Below are positions 34,066-43,107 of a stretch of 64,000 nt of DNA, piece after piece. The DNA comes from Chthonomonadaceae bacterium (GTDB lineage Bacteria > Armatimonadota > Chthonomonadetes > Chthonomonadales > Chthonomonadaceae). The translations under genes and the position numbers were made by a program. The DNA lies in assembly GCA_027450145.1 (NCBI GenBank), contig DAIDKH010000011.1, positions 1 to 64,000 of the forward strand, in the 5' to 3' direction. The number at the start of each line of letters is the position of its first letter. Within the stretch, counting starts at the first letter, position 1. The notes beneath the pieces are model-generated. The model saw only the letters and a program-made list of their open reading frames with translations. It did not search any database and had not been told where the DNA came from.

Positions 34066-36171
34066 ATGGAACACGCTTCGGATGTTGAACCGCATTTGGA
34101 TAGTGGTTCGCAGCGATTGATATCATCTGTCGTTCAGATGTCGGGTGCCTCTACACCGGGATTATACCACTGGCTTCTGGCTCTCCTTTCACAGCATTCT
34201 GATCTCACCGAGGCTCTCACACCCTACCTTCGAGCCCAATCGTTAGCCTTGGAGCTTCAGGGTAAGCTTGGCCAGGGCAGAACCGGAGCCCTTGTCTCTG
34301 TACCCGTGATGGAACACCGCGCCTATCGACAGGCACTGGCTGAGGGACGGGCGGTCGCGACTGTGCAGGATATTGCCGCAGCAATTCTGACTTCCGCAGG
34401 CTACCAGCTTCAAGCGCTGCCACAGTACGAGACCAACCACCCTGACACGACTGGAATTGAGACCTTGAAGCGGTTGGGCAGATGTCTCACAACGGAAGCG
34501 CATGAACAGCGGTTGACGCCAATTGTTGGCCGCACAGAAGAGCTTCAACTAGCCATGGAGACGTTGTGCCGGCAAACCAAGCGTAACCCAGTTTTTATTG
34601 GCCCGGCAGGTTGTGGCAAAACCGCCATTGTGGAAGGCCTTGCACAACGCATTGCATCAGGTGCATGCCCGGCAGCCCTCCGTACCGCTCAAGTGTGGGC
34701 CATAGACCCAACTGCGATAATGGCGGTCGCTCACCATCAATCCGACTTCCACAAGCTTGTGCAGCAGCTTATTGCCGAAGCCAGTCGTCCAGATGTAATT
34801 CTGTTTATCGACGAGGTACACCAGCTTATCGGCATGGGTGGCGCAGCGGGTCAGTCCGATCTTTCAAGCCTGCTGAAACCCGCGCTAGCACGAGGGGAAT
34901 TGGCCTGCATTGCTGCAACGACAGACGAAGAGTACCGAAAGTTTATTGAGCCAGATGCCGCACTCGAACGTAGGTTTCAGCCAATCCGAGTTCAAGCACT
35001 TACAGCTGCACAAACGCTGCCAGTATTAGTAGAACGATGCACGCTGATATGCAGGGGAACCTCCACGAGAGTAGAGCCACATGTGATCCAGCACCTCCTT
35101 GATCTTGCTGACAACCATATGCGAAACCGTCAGTTTCCAGATAAGGCGATCGATTTACTAGAACAGAGCATTGCTCACGTACTCGCTCTAAACCGAACTG
35201 AAGTTACCGATCGTGATGTGGTAGAGGTGTTGCAGCGAATGGTGGGGATGCCGCTCGGGCTTGAGGCAGGCTTGGACAGCTTGCGACTGACGCTGCAATC
35301 CGAGAATATCCTAACTCACGACGCCATTTCCAGCCTAATGCATAGGCTCAAGATTAGTTTAAGCGGTCTTGATATGCGGCCAGAACGGCCGAATGCCACC
35401 TTGTTATTAACAGGCGAGTGCGCACACCGCGCGTCCCGGTTGGCGGAAGTTATCGCCGAGAATCTGTTCGGTGCCGCGGACCGTGTGGTTACACTAGATT
35501 TCGGGCGCATGGTTGAACCGCAAGACGTAACACTGCTGCTGGGAGCGCCTCCGGGTTATGTTGGTTACAGCGAAGGCCTTACAATTCACAGGTTATCGCA
35601 GATGCCGTGGTGCGTGCTCTATTGCCAGAATATTGACGTATGCCACTACACTGTACGGGATGTTGTGTTACGCGGTATTAAATCAGGGTTTCTTACAGAT
35701 GCACGTGGGAAGAAGCTCTATTTAAGTGACACTGTTCTATTGTTTACTGCCGAATCAATTGGCGACGAGCCACAGCCGATCGGCCTGCTGGGTAGAACTG
35801 CAGATAAGGAGAAGAATGGACCGCGCCAGGTCATAGCCAGCGTTCTAGGTGATGATTTTGCCGCACAAATGGACGATGTTTTTGCCCATGTACCACAATT
35901 GGAAGTAGAAACTAACACAGGTGCCATTGAGCGAATGCTCCAAAATGTATCGCAACGGTGTACGATGCATGGAATAACGCTAACCTGGGACCACTCCTTC
36001 ATTAGCTGGATTGTAGATAAGCAACGCGTTGCCGCACAGCAACGCGATTGGGAGCGCGCCGTAGAAGAATCACTGGCAGAAATACTAAGTCCCTACATTG
36101 ACGCGACAGACGACTGCTGCATCACGATCACTTGTCGCGATGGCGAGCCCATCGCGATGCGCCAATCGTAA
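34066..36171 (+). CDS. Clp/Hsp100-family AAA+ protein with partly degenerate ATPase domains
   Basis: A 701-residue ClpA/ClpC-like protein: N-domain (about 1-130), D1 (about 145-380) and D2 (about 400-690). D1 has Walker A GPAGCGKT (179-186), Walker B ILFIDE (Asp249, Glu250) and the arginine-finger ERRF, but the pore loop K-Y-R-G-(D/E)-F is HHQSDF (223-228). D2 has lost the Walker A lysine (GECAHRAS, Ala456) and the Walker B acids (Gln521, Asn522), and a Gln replaces the usual RN(R) finger. Yet the pore loop GYVGY (497-501) and an IGL tripeptide (572-574), aligned with the ClpP-docking loop of ClpA, remain. It converges with pafA 24 bp away, suggesting a link to protein degradation. Confidence 0.85.
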   Translation: MEHASDVEPHLDSGSQRLISSVVQMSGASTPGLYHWLLALLSQHSDLTEALTPYLRAQSLALELQGKLGQGRTGALVSVPVMEHRAYRQALAEGRAVATVQDIAAAILTSAGYQLQALPQYETNHPDTTGIETLKRLGRCLTTEAHEQRLTPIVGRTEELQLAMETLCRQTKRNPVFIGPAGCGKTAIVEGLAQRIASGACPAALRTAQVWAIDPTAIMAVAHHQSDFHKLVQQLIAEASRPDVILFIDEVHQLIGMGGAAGQSDLSSLLKPALARGELACIAATTDEEYRKFIEPDAALERRFQPIRVQALTAAQTLPVLVERCTLICRGTSTRVEPHVIQHLLDLADNHMRNRQFPDKAIDLLEQSIAHVLALNRTEVTDRDVVEVLQRMVGMPLGLEAGLDSLRLTLQSENILTHDAISSLMHRLKISLSGLDMRPERPNATLLLTGECAHRASRLAEVIAENLFGAADRVVTLDFGRMVEPQDVTLLLGAPPGYVGYSEGLTIHRLSQMPWCVLYCQNIDVCHYTVRDVVLRGIKSGFLTDARGKKLYLSDTVLLFTAESIGDEPQPIGLLGRTADKEKNGPRQVIASVLGDDFAAQMDDVFAHVPQLEVETNTGAIERMLQNVSQRCTMHGITLTWDHSFISWIVDKQRVAAQQRDWERAVEESLAEILSPYIDATDDCCITITCRDGEPIAMRQS

Positions 36172-36195
36172 GACGAATATGCAACGATGAAGGCC

Positions 36196-37671
36196 CTAAC
36201 CCACCCCTCTCATAAACCTAGAAACCTCTTTTTCGTAAGTGTGAAACGGGTTCTTAAGATCCAGCTGGCGATTGCGTTCAATGTAGATGGCATCCCAATC
36301 GATTACGTAACGCGTTGTGGGGCTGTTGATTAACTGAGAGATAACTTGACCGCGGCCCAGGGCCCTCGTGTTGCACGGCGGCATATTAAGCGCCTCCTCA
36401 ATCTCGCGGTCAGTCGTCAGCCTTCCCAGGGCCCCACTGTTTTCCAATCCATAACTCAGTCCCTGCGCAGGGTGGATATTATGGTATTCCAAATCGAGAC
36501 TCTGCATAACATCGTCGCCCCATGCGGCACCTGTTTCCGCCATGTATTGACTATATAGAACATATTTAGCCGACCAGTCGAGACGATCGCTGGTCGACAG
36601 CGGATCACGTTCCAGGTCATCTAGTATTCGTTCCCACTGCATTAGAACATTGTCCGTTTGAGCATCCTTGCGATGCAGGTATTTTTTGGCAGCGTCAAGA
36701 TATCGTCGCTGAAGATCTATCGCCCTAATAGTCTTACCACTCTTAAGTTTCACAATCCATTTAAATGAGCTGTCCCGTGAAACCGACCGCAGGACATTCA
36801 GTGGTTCATCAAGTTCTACATCAGGAGGCGCACAACCTTCCTCTATGAGATCCAGTACAAGGCTGGTGGTTCCCACCTTCAACAACGTAGCGTACTCACT
36901 CATGTTGCTTTCGCCAAAAAGCACGTGCAGACGATGTAGATTTGTGTACGAATAGTACGAGTCCCATTTTGGATTAATAATGGCGCGATTGAAACGAACT
37001 CTTGAACTTACAGTTTTCACTATGTGATCGGCTCGTTGTGAAAGCTGAAAGTCTACAGACTGATCAATTTCAACACCGTAGAAATTGGAGACCCACACGT
37101 AATCGACTTCGTGATCTCCCATGGTCATGATGTTATTCTTGCTATTTGGGCGAACGAGCTTGTGACCGCCAACTCTGCCAATGCCTGCATAAATTTGCCG
37201 TGTAACCAGAAACGGCAGGAGGTCGGTAATGGCTTCGGAGAACAGTCGATCTTCGATCTGGACTAAATAGTTTTCATGGCAACCGAAGGTATGCCCGCCG
37301 AAGTGATCAATACTGTTGTTATGGAAACTGACGGCTTCCGCAAGCCCCAAATCCTCGACAAGGCGTGAGAGCATTATCCGCCCGGCGCGATCATGGTTAA
37401 CAAGATCAATAAGGTCGGTACATTCCGCGGTAGCGTACTCCTCGTGGCTACCAACGGCATCCACGTACAGCCGTCCACCGTTACGCAGAAATCCGCCTGC
37501 CCGAGCCGGTTCAAACGCGTAATCGCGGGCATGTAGGTCGATGACGCCTAGCTTTTTGGTGTAGAATGCCTCGTCCTTAACGAGTTCTACAACCTCTTCC
37601 GGCGAGCCCACCGAGGGATCGCGCACCATACAGCCAAATTCAGTTTCGATACCGAAAATGCGTTTATCCAT
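36196..37671 (-). CDS. pafA: Pup/UBact ligase PafA
   Basis: The ligase that phosphorylates the modifier's C-terminal glutamate and joins it to a lysine of a target protein. It is a carboxylate-amine ligase (glutamine-synthetase-like) of 491 residues. Family segments are RIFGIETEFGCMV, NGGRLYVDAVGSHEEYATAEC (the Asp is the proposed general base), HNNSIDHFGGHTFGCHENYLV, FLVTRQIYAGIGRVGG, LSQRADHI and NLHRLHVLFGESNMSEYATLLKVGTTSLVL. The Dop-type loop is absent, which identifies it as PafA and not the depupylase. It is last in the locus. The motif usually GSHPEYATAE reads GSHEEYATAE here. Confidence 0.92.
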   Translation of the reverse strand: MDKRIFGIETEFGCMVRDPSVGSPEEVVELVKDEAFYTKKLGVIDLHARDYAFEPARAGGFLRNGGRLYVDAVGSHEEYATAECTDLIDLVNHDRAGRIMLSRLVEDLGLAEAVSFHNNSIDHFGGHTFGCHENYLVQIEDRLFSEAITDLLPFLVTRQIYAGIGRVGGHKLVRPNSKNNIMTMGDHEVDYVWVSNFYGVEIDQSVDFQLSQRADHIVKTVSSRVRFNRAIINPKWDSYYSYTNLHRLHVLFGESNMSEYATLLKVGTTSLVLDLIEEGCAPPDVELDEPLNVLRSVSRDSSFKWIVKLKSGKTIRAIDLQRRYLDAAKKYLHRKDAQTDNVLMQWERILDDLERDPLSTSDRLDWSAKYVLYSQYMAETGAAWGDDVMQSLDLEYHNIHPAQGLSYGLENSGALGRLTTDREIEEALNMPPCNTRALGRGQVISQLINSPTTRYVIDWDAIYIERNRQLDLKNPFHTYEKEVSRFMRGVG

Positions 37672-37695
37672 GGGCTCAGTTCCAATTAGTCGCTG

Positions 37696-38481
37696 CTAAT
37701 AGAGGTCCGAAATCACCTTATCCAAAACGTCACCGTTAAGTAGGTGGAAGCGGGCGTCTTGTTTGTCTCGTCGCTGGAGGAAGCCGACTTCCAAAGCACC
37801 AAATTTAAGCTCATCCTCCAGGAATACCCGATCTGCGTCCACCTCGTCCACCATTCTGAGAGGCGAGTCGAGATCTCGCTCATCGTCACTTGCAATACTA
37901 ATTTGATCACGTGCACCGGCTACCCAGCCTTTGAGTGCGCGCCTGATAGCCTCATCGCGACTTAGCTTTTGTTCTGGCTGTCCCAACGCTTCAAGCATTT
38001 TATCCTCTGCACGTTGGGAGCCTGCAATTGCCGCTACACCGGTGTATTGCCGATACTCGCCGTCGTAGTTAAGTGCAAAGAAGCAATCACCCGAAGGGGT
38101 GCGGCCTAGTTCCGCAAATAGTGCCCGGATCACCACAGGAACGTACATTTGGTCACCAAAGGCCTTTTTAAGCGCGGGACTCAGTGCGAAGCCAACGAGT
38201 CTATGTAGAGAAACGTCGTCGGGACTTCGCTCAAATCCCTCTTGATGGGCCGTTTGAATAGCGGAGAGTCGTACATTCTCAATATCAGACTGTCGCCCTA
38301 TAGCGCTGAACATCTGCCGGTCGTAAATCTCATATACCTTTCGCTGCGATCGCCTTATTGTCACGAGGAGCATTCCCTCGTCGCACTGAATGCCTACCAC
38401 AGGACTGCCGGAACGAAGACCGGCTTCTACGAAATCTTTGCGATGCCCAATGGCTTCGTTAATATCAAATGGCGTATACAT
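37696..38481 (-). CDS. psmA: Proteasome subunit alpha
   Basis: An outer-ring, non-catalytic 20S subunit of 261 residues. The N-terminal YTPFDINEAIGHRKDFVEAGLRSGSPVVGIQCDEGMLLVTIRR corresponds to the gate-forming tail and first strands. KVYEIYDRQMFSAIGRQSDIENVR and FALNYDGEYRQYTGVAAIAGS continue the Ntn fold. The usual Thr nucleophile is absent, as expected. The Arg/Asp-rich C-terminal part is longer than in beta subunits. It sits between psmB (37 bp upstream) and pafA (24 bp downstream). ARC and the modifier would feed substrates to it. Confidence 0.9.
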   Translation of the reverse strand: MYTPFDINEAIGHRKDFVEAGLRSGSPVVGIQCDEGMLLVTIRRSQRKVYEIYDRQMFSAIGRQSDIENVRLSAIQTAHQEGFERSPDDVSLHRLVGFALSPALKKAFGDQMYVPVVIRALFAELGRTPSGDCFFALNYDGEYRQYTGVAAIAGSQRAEDKMLEALGQPEQKLSRDEAIRRALKGWVAGARDQISIASDDERDLDSPLRMVDEVDADRVFLEDELKFGALEVGFLQRRDKQDARFHLLNGDVLDKVISDLY

Positions 38482-38518
38482 AGTGTAGTTGCAAGCCTTC
38501 GTACTTTAGATTAATTAG

Positions 38519-39319
38519 CTACCGAGAAATTGACCGATCCAACTGCTCAATGATGGTCTTAAGCGTCTCTTCCGGTACCTCTTCAATGCCGTTGACCGTG
38601 ATTGTGCGAGCCAGCGGCATTATCTTGGCCCACCCGCCAGTAGCGGCGTCGAGATCTGCAGCAATGTCCAGAAGCAACAGTGCCTGCGTCAACGCTTCAT
38701 CCCTAGTCATCTGATGAAATGGTTTTACAGTCTTAACAATGTAATCGAAGACCCCACGAATTTGCATGGAGCCACTGCCAGCGGCACCAAATTCTGTGGA
38801 TTCAAAGCGAGCCCCCATACCATCGTAAAAGAAGATGCGGCCCTCGTTGCTCTCTCTGTCGAAGGTTGCAAGAATCGGTATAAAACCTCCTATGCCCTGT
38901 AGGGCATCCGGTATACCTGCCTTTACAACGCGCGCTAGTTCTGTGAGCTTACCTTCCAGACTCATTGGCTGAAGGTAAGTTCGTTCGAATAGCTTGAACG
39001 ACGTTCGCAGATACTTAACTACATCCATAGCGCGTGCAAAAGAGCCACTAATGGCTAGCAATGTAGTGTCATCAATTGCGAGCACCTTATCGGCTTTATC
39101 GTACATAACAGCGAAATTAGCAGTTGCGCGCCGGTCACCAACCGCGATGACACCGTCCTTGAACTTTACAGCAATGACGGTTGTACCGTGGGTTTCGACA
39201 GAACCTGCGCCAACGTGAGAGTCCGCGGGACGCACGGCGCCAAACTCGCGTGTAAATGGATGACCACTCTGTTCCAGCAATTTCCATAGGCTGCCAGCAG
39301 CGTCCGTAGGTGATAACAT
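38519..39319 (-). CDS. psmB: Proteasome subunit beta
   Basis: The catalytic 20S subunit. A propeptide of about 45-50 residues ends at HG, and the mature protein begins TTVIAVKFKDGVIAVGDRRAT, so the N-terminal Thr nucleophile is exposed by self-cleavage. The Lys of the catalytic group lies in VMYDKADKVLAID, and GSGSMQIRGVFDYIVK is typical later in the sequence. I use ATG 39319; GTG 39334 overlapping the ubact stop is an alternative that adds five residues. It lies directly after the ubact gene in the order ubact-psmB-psmA, as in actinobacteria. Confidence 0.92.
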   Translation of the reverse strand: MLSPTDAAGSLWKLLEQSGHPFTREFGAVRPADSHVGAGSVETHGTTVIAVKFKDGVIAVGDRRATANFAVMYDKADKVLAIDDTTLLAISGSFARAMDVVKYLRTSFKLFERTYLQPMSLEGKLTELARVVKAGIPDALQGIGGFIPILATFDRESNEGRIFFYDGMGARFESTEFGAAGSGSMQIRGVFDYIVKTVKPFHQMTRDEALTQALLLLDIAADLDAATGGWAKIMPLARTITVNGIEEVPEETLKTIIEQLDRSISR

Positions 39320-39323
39320 ATTG

Positions 39324-39512
39324 CTACTGCCCACTCCGCTGCCTGTACCGTCGAGCAGCGTCAGGATCCACGCGTCGCATTCGCTTCAGCAAATCGCTGG
39401 TATCAGGTCGCTTCACATCGGGTTCCGACGGCCCGCCACCGTCTCCCTCTTTCCTCACAGGGCTCACAGGGGCTACTGGCGCCTGCCTTCTCTCTTCTCC
39501 ACTAATCATCAT
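39324..39512 (-). CDS. ubact: UBact, Pup-like protein modifier
   Basis: A 62-residue, intrinsically disordered-looking modifier. The N-terminal half is Gly/Pro-rich, a charged DLLKRMRRVDPDAARR helix follows, and it ends RYRQRSGQ. The conserved RYRQR(S/T)G(E/Q) ending identifies the UBact family described for Nitrospirota, Armatimonadota and others. The C-terminal residue is Gln, so it must be deamidated to Glu, probably by the adjacent Dop, before PafA can attach it to lysines. Its own lysines are at 21, 34 and 43. GGGAGAGAG precedes the first of two adjacent ATGs. It lies between dop and psmB, the classic pup position. Confidence 0.93.
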   Translation of the reverse strand: MMISGEERRQAPVAPVSPVRKEGDGGGPSEPDVKRPDTSDLLKRMRRVDPDAARRYRQRSGQ

Positions 39513-39529
39513 ATCTCTCTCCCGTTCTG

Positions 39530-41041
39530 TCAGTTACTCTGACCATTGCGGCGTATTATGTTAACTACCTCATCCAGCGTTTGAGCGGTCGCAAACTCCT
39601 CATTAAGCACCCTTACATTGGCTTCGACCAACGGGTTCATATCAAACAGCAGGTCTTCCCCATTGTGGTGAAATAGAATTCCATTCCAACCAGTTCGTTT
39701 CACGGCCGAGCCAAACCGCTTTATAATTAGACCTCTTAGGTATGCACGAGTGTCAGAGGGCGGACAGCTAACAGCAGCGTCGACCCTGCTGTCAGTGACC
39801 AATCGTCTCATCGCCCCAGCTTCTTCCAGGCCATAGTAGAGACCTTCATTACGATCGATATTGTGATACGCAAGATCAAGGCTCTGTATGTGCGCATCAT
39901 TCCACGGCAACCCTTCTTCCTGACGAAACTCGTCAAGAAGGAGATACTTAGCCACCCAGTCTAGCCGATCGGCCAGCTTTGTAAAATCGGTCTCGAGTAC
40001 GTCGAGAACGGTTCTCCACTCCTGTAGTACCCAGTCAGTTTCATCATCGCACCCAGCGAACCTCTGTTCGGCCGCAGTGAGGTACGCCCGTTGCATGTCT
40101 ATGGCTCGAATCGACGTCCCGCCGTCCTGTTCATACGCCAGTTTAAACGAAAGATCTCGACTGATGTTACGCGCAGTCCTTACCGGATCGCGCAGCTTCA
40201 CGGGAGATGTCCACCCGTCCTCCAATAGCTGGAGAACAAGCGCCGTTGACCCCACCTTGAGTGCGGTTGCCACCTCGCTCATGTTTGCATCGCCACAAAT
40301 GACGTGCAGTCGTCGATACTTGCTCGGTGTGGCATGCGGTTCATCACGAGTATTGACGAGTGGTCGGTTGTGCAAAGTGTCCACACTAGCTTCTACCGCA
40401 ACAAAATCTGCGCGTTGCGATAGCTGATAGCGATCTGCATCGGTCCCAGAGGCATTCTCTACCCCCGCCTTACCCGCTCCTGCGTACACGCAGCGCGAGG
40501 CGAAAAAAGGGAGCAATGTGCTGATTAGCGTTGATGTCTCAACGCTACGCCGCATAAGGTACCCTTCGTGTGTACCGTAGCTCGAGCCATGGAAGTCGGT
40601 ATTGTTTTTGTAAATGGTCACTCCACGGCTTGTGGACGCAGCGCGCCTCAATGCGGAATCGAGTACAATGCGCTCGCCAGCACGGTCATGGGCGACCAGA
40701 TCAAATAATCCGCGACATTCCGGTGTAGCATATTCGGGGTGACCGTGGTCATTGTAAAAGCGTGCACCATTCGCGAGTATACGGTCACTACGCTCCTCTT
40801 CGTGGGACATAGGATGTCGCGATGCAGTATCGAAAACTGCATCATCAGGATTGGTATTAAGCGACTTCACCGTGAAGCCGCGCATATCGCGCCGGGCATC
40901 TTCTCCGCGGTAGTTCCATCCTTGTACCGCGCTTCCGGAGTATCCACGAACTACGGCCATCGATTCGTTAACCCAATCAGCAGCTGACAGCCCGTCGACC
41001 ACGATGCCATATTCAGTTTCAATGCCAATAAGTCTATCCAT
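39530..41041 (-). CDS. dop: Depupylase/deamidase Dop
   Basis: A PafA paralogue of 503 residues that deamidates the C-terminal Gln of the modifier and removes it from targets. It contains MDRLIGIETEYGIVV and ARFYNDHGHPEYATPEC (the Asp before HG corresponds to the catalytic Asp). It also carries the extra loop DMRGFTVKSLNTNPDDAVFD with flanking residues (about 50-75), which is the Dop loop missing from PafA. YKNNTDFHGSSYGTHEGYLM and HVICGDANMSEVATALKVGSTALVLQLL are family motifs. It starts 6 bp after arc and ends 17 bp before ubact. Confidence 0.93.
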   Translation of the reverse strand: MDRLIGIETEYGIVVDGLSAADWVNESMAVVRGYSGSAVQGWNYRGEDARRDMRGFTVKSLNTNPDDAVFDTASRHPMSHEEERSDRILANGARFYNDHGHPEYATPECRGLFDLVAHDRAGERIVLDSALRRAASTSRGVTIYKNNTDFHGSSYGTHEGYLMRRSVETSTLISTLLPFFASRCVYAGAGKAGVENASGTDADRYQLSQRADFVAVEASVDTLHNRPLVNTRDEPHATPSKYRRLHVICGDANMSEVATALKVGSTALVLQLLEDGWTSPVKLRDPVRTARNISRDLSFKLAYEQDGGTSIRAIDMQRAYLTAAEQRFAGCDDETDWVLQEWRTVLDVLETDFTKLADRLDWVAKYLLLDEFRQEEGLPWNDAHIQSLDLAYHNIDRNEGLYYGLEEAGAMRRLVTDSRVDAAVSCPPSDTRAYLRGLIIKRFGSAVKRTGWNGILFHHNGEDLLFDMNPLVEANVRVLNEEFATAQTLDEVVNIIRRNGQSN

Positions 41042-41047
41042 TTTAGA

Positions 41048-42829
41048 TTAGATTATGTTTCGCGATGTTTCGTTAGCTGAACGGCGCGCCTTCACCGGCT
41101 TAACTGTAGCCACATTGTCGGGTTCATAATCCAGTAGTTTCAACCAATCCTCCTGGGAATCACCCTTTGGAAATATTTCATTCTCCTTGTACTCAACCCT
41201 TATTGCAGTCTGAAGGTCTTCTATGCTTATACCTTCCTCATCGGACTTGAGTTCTATGGAGCGCTTGATAGCAAAGTCCTTTGCGCGCTCGACAACCGAT
41301 TTAATGAGCGCACCGCTAATAAGATCCTTCCAGTACAGCTTTTCAGTTCCGCCGTTCCGCAGAAAAACTTCGAGGAACTCGGTCTCGTGCACCCTGCGAT
41401 AAGTAAACTCGGTTATGGCATCCAGCATCTCGTCCATAACAGACGTACAATCACCACGATGCTTCTTGATTAAGTTGTGATCAATAGGTACATCACTAAG
41501 GTAGATGCGGAAGATATCGCGAGTAGCCCGCCGATCCGGCCGCACGACTTTTACCTTGCGGTCTATTCGTTCAGGGCGCAGGATGGCCGGATCAATATAA
41601 TCGGGTCGGTTGGAAGTGAGCATAACGACAACATTTTCCAATGAAACCAGCCCATCCATCTCGGCGCAAAATTGTGGCACCAGCGTGTTCGAAATGTTGA
41701 GATATCGTCCACTGCTCCTGGTTCGCAATAAGGACTCCGCCTCATCAATAAAAATGAATACGAGCCTTCCCTCGCGCGCTTTTTCACGTGCCTGGTTAAA
41801 GATATCGCGAACCTGCCTCTCGGATTCGCCAAGCCACATGTTCAGGATTTTTGGCCCGTTGATGTACATAAAGTACTCTGTTACGTCCTTGCCTGTACGC
41901 TCGCGATATTCTTGAGTAAGATTATAGGCTGTTGCCTTACCAATAAGCGTTTTGCCGCATCCTGGAGGTCCAAAAAGCAGGATTCCCTTTAGCGGCCTCT
42001 TTCCAAATCGAGCAAAGAGCTCTGGATGCAGCAGAGGGAGTTCGATCGCATCCCTGATAACGGAAATAGCCTCATCCTGCCCGCCAATCTTGCTCCACGG
42101 AAGGACCGGAACTTCCTCAAGATAGTAGTCGGACGATTCCTTGGCAGGAAAATACTCAAGCGCAACCTTGAAATTTGGTTCCATTCGAACTTCTGAACCA
42201 ACCTTCAAGATTTCGCTTTTAAGTGCTTCACCGCGGTAAACAACACGGGACTGAGTACCCTGGGAATCGAGTGAAACGCGCAGTCGACCATCCTCAAGCA
42301 CCTCGATGATTTTGACGATGGGACCACCTTCTGCGCATCCGAGATCGCCAATAACTGCAAAAGCTTCGTTGACTTTAACTTGGGTACCGGCGTGAAGCTC
42401 AACGTTCTCCATTCTGGGGTCTACGTTGGCAATATACTCCTGATCACCCAGTGCTATGCGAACGGTTTGTGCTTTCTCCTCCGGTTCGGCAAGCAGAGAT
42501 GACCGCCGGCGGGTCCTAGGCTTGGGTGGATCGGCTTTGCCCAAATAGACCGCAATTTTGTTCGCCGGTGCGGTCAGTTTGTTGTACGCGTCTTCAAACT
42601 CGGCAATCACCTTGCGGGCCTCATCCATCATGGCCTCATCCGTCTCTATCTGCTCACGCAAGGTTAGAAGATAGCCCAAACGAGCATCGTTGCGTGGCGT
42701 CATCCTAATGACCTCATCCAAAATCCACAGCGCTCTAAGCTGCAGTTCGGGCTGAGAAGCAGATTGCGGCTCGTTTAGTTCGCCAGCATCATCATCATTG
42801 GAAGAGCGGGTGTCTCGGTCTCGTTTCAT
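41048..42829 (-). CDS. arc: Proteasome-associated AAA+ ATPase ARC/Mpa
   Basis: A hexameric unfoldase that would capture tagged proteins through its N-terminal coiled coil and thread them into the 20S particle. In 593 residues there is a coiled coil (about 25-90), tandem OB folds (about 120-235) and one AAA+ domain with Walker A GPPGCGKT (287-294) and Walker B FIFIDEAE (Asp362, Glu363). The MWLGESERQVRDIF segment and the arginine-rich ERIDRK follow. The chain ends TSRNII and not in a hydrophobic-Tyr-X motif, the usual 20S-docking tail. AGGAGAT precedes the ATG, so the locus is read from here. Confidence 0.93.
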   Translation of the reverse strand: MKRDRDTRSSNDDDAGELNEPQSASQPELQLRALWILDEVIRMTPRNDARLGYLLTLREQIETDEAMMDEARKVIAEFEDAYNKLTAPANKIAVYLGKADPPKPRTRRRSSLLAEPEEKAQTVRIALGDQEYIANVDPRMENVELHAGTQVKVNEAFAVIGDLGCAEGGPIVKIIEVLEDGRLRVSLDSQGTQSRVVYRGEALKSEILKVGSEVRMEPNFKVALEYFPAKESSDYYLEEVPVLPWSKIGGQDEAISVIRDAIELPLLHPELFARFGKRPLKGILLFGPPGCGKTLIGKATAYNLTQEYRERTGKDVTEYFMYINGPKILNMWLGESERQVRDIFNQAREKAREGRLVFIFIDEAESLLRTRSSGRYLNISNTLVPQFCAEMDGLVSLENVVVMLTSNRPDYIDPAILRPERIDRKVKVVRPDRRATRDIFRIYLSDVPIDHNLIKKHRGDCTSVMDEMLDAITEFTYRRVHETEFLEVFLRNGGTEKLYWKDLISGALIKSVVERAKDFAIKRSIELKSDEEGISIEDLQTAIRVEYKENEIFPKGDSQEDWLKLLDYEPDNVATVKPVKARRSANETSRNII

Positions 42830-43060
42830 GAGAATCTCCTTTCGGACGCACGGGGAACTAACTCATTGTAGCGCAGGAAGCAGGATGATTCCAATGAAAT
42901 CTCCCAATATAGATCAGGATCACGATTTCGTAAGTCATCGCAACAAAAAACCGACGTGATCCTCAGTAAAATAGTTCGATGCACTATCAATGTGTGCTAA
43001 TAGCCTCACACGAGGCAGCATCTTATCCTTTATACGCTGCCACTACTAATGAAGTTTCTA

Positions 43061-43077
43061 GCCCGCTGTTGGCGGGC
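43061..43077 (-). terminator. Possible hairpin terminator downstream of the DUF4038-like gene
   Basis: Six-base GC arms GCCCGC/GCGGGC enclose TGTTG. The hairpin lies about 30 bp past the stop of the minus-strand secreted-protein gene, ahead of the ARC operon start. It is followed by only a weak AT stretch on the minus strand. Confidence 0.4.
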
Positions 43078-43107
43078 CGGTCCACAGATATTCCAGTCTC
43101 TTGCGGA

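Noticed and set aside
39324-39512. Calling the modifier Pup
   Set aside because: The ending RYRQRSGQ and the charged helix before it match UBact and not the GG(E/Q) end of Pup.
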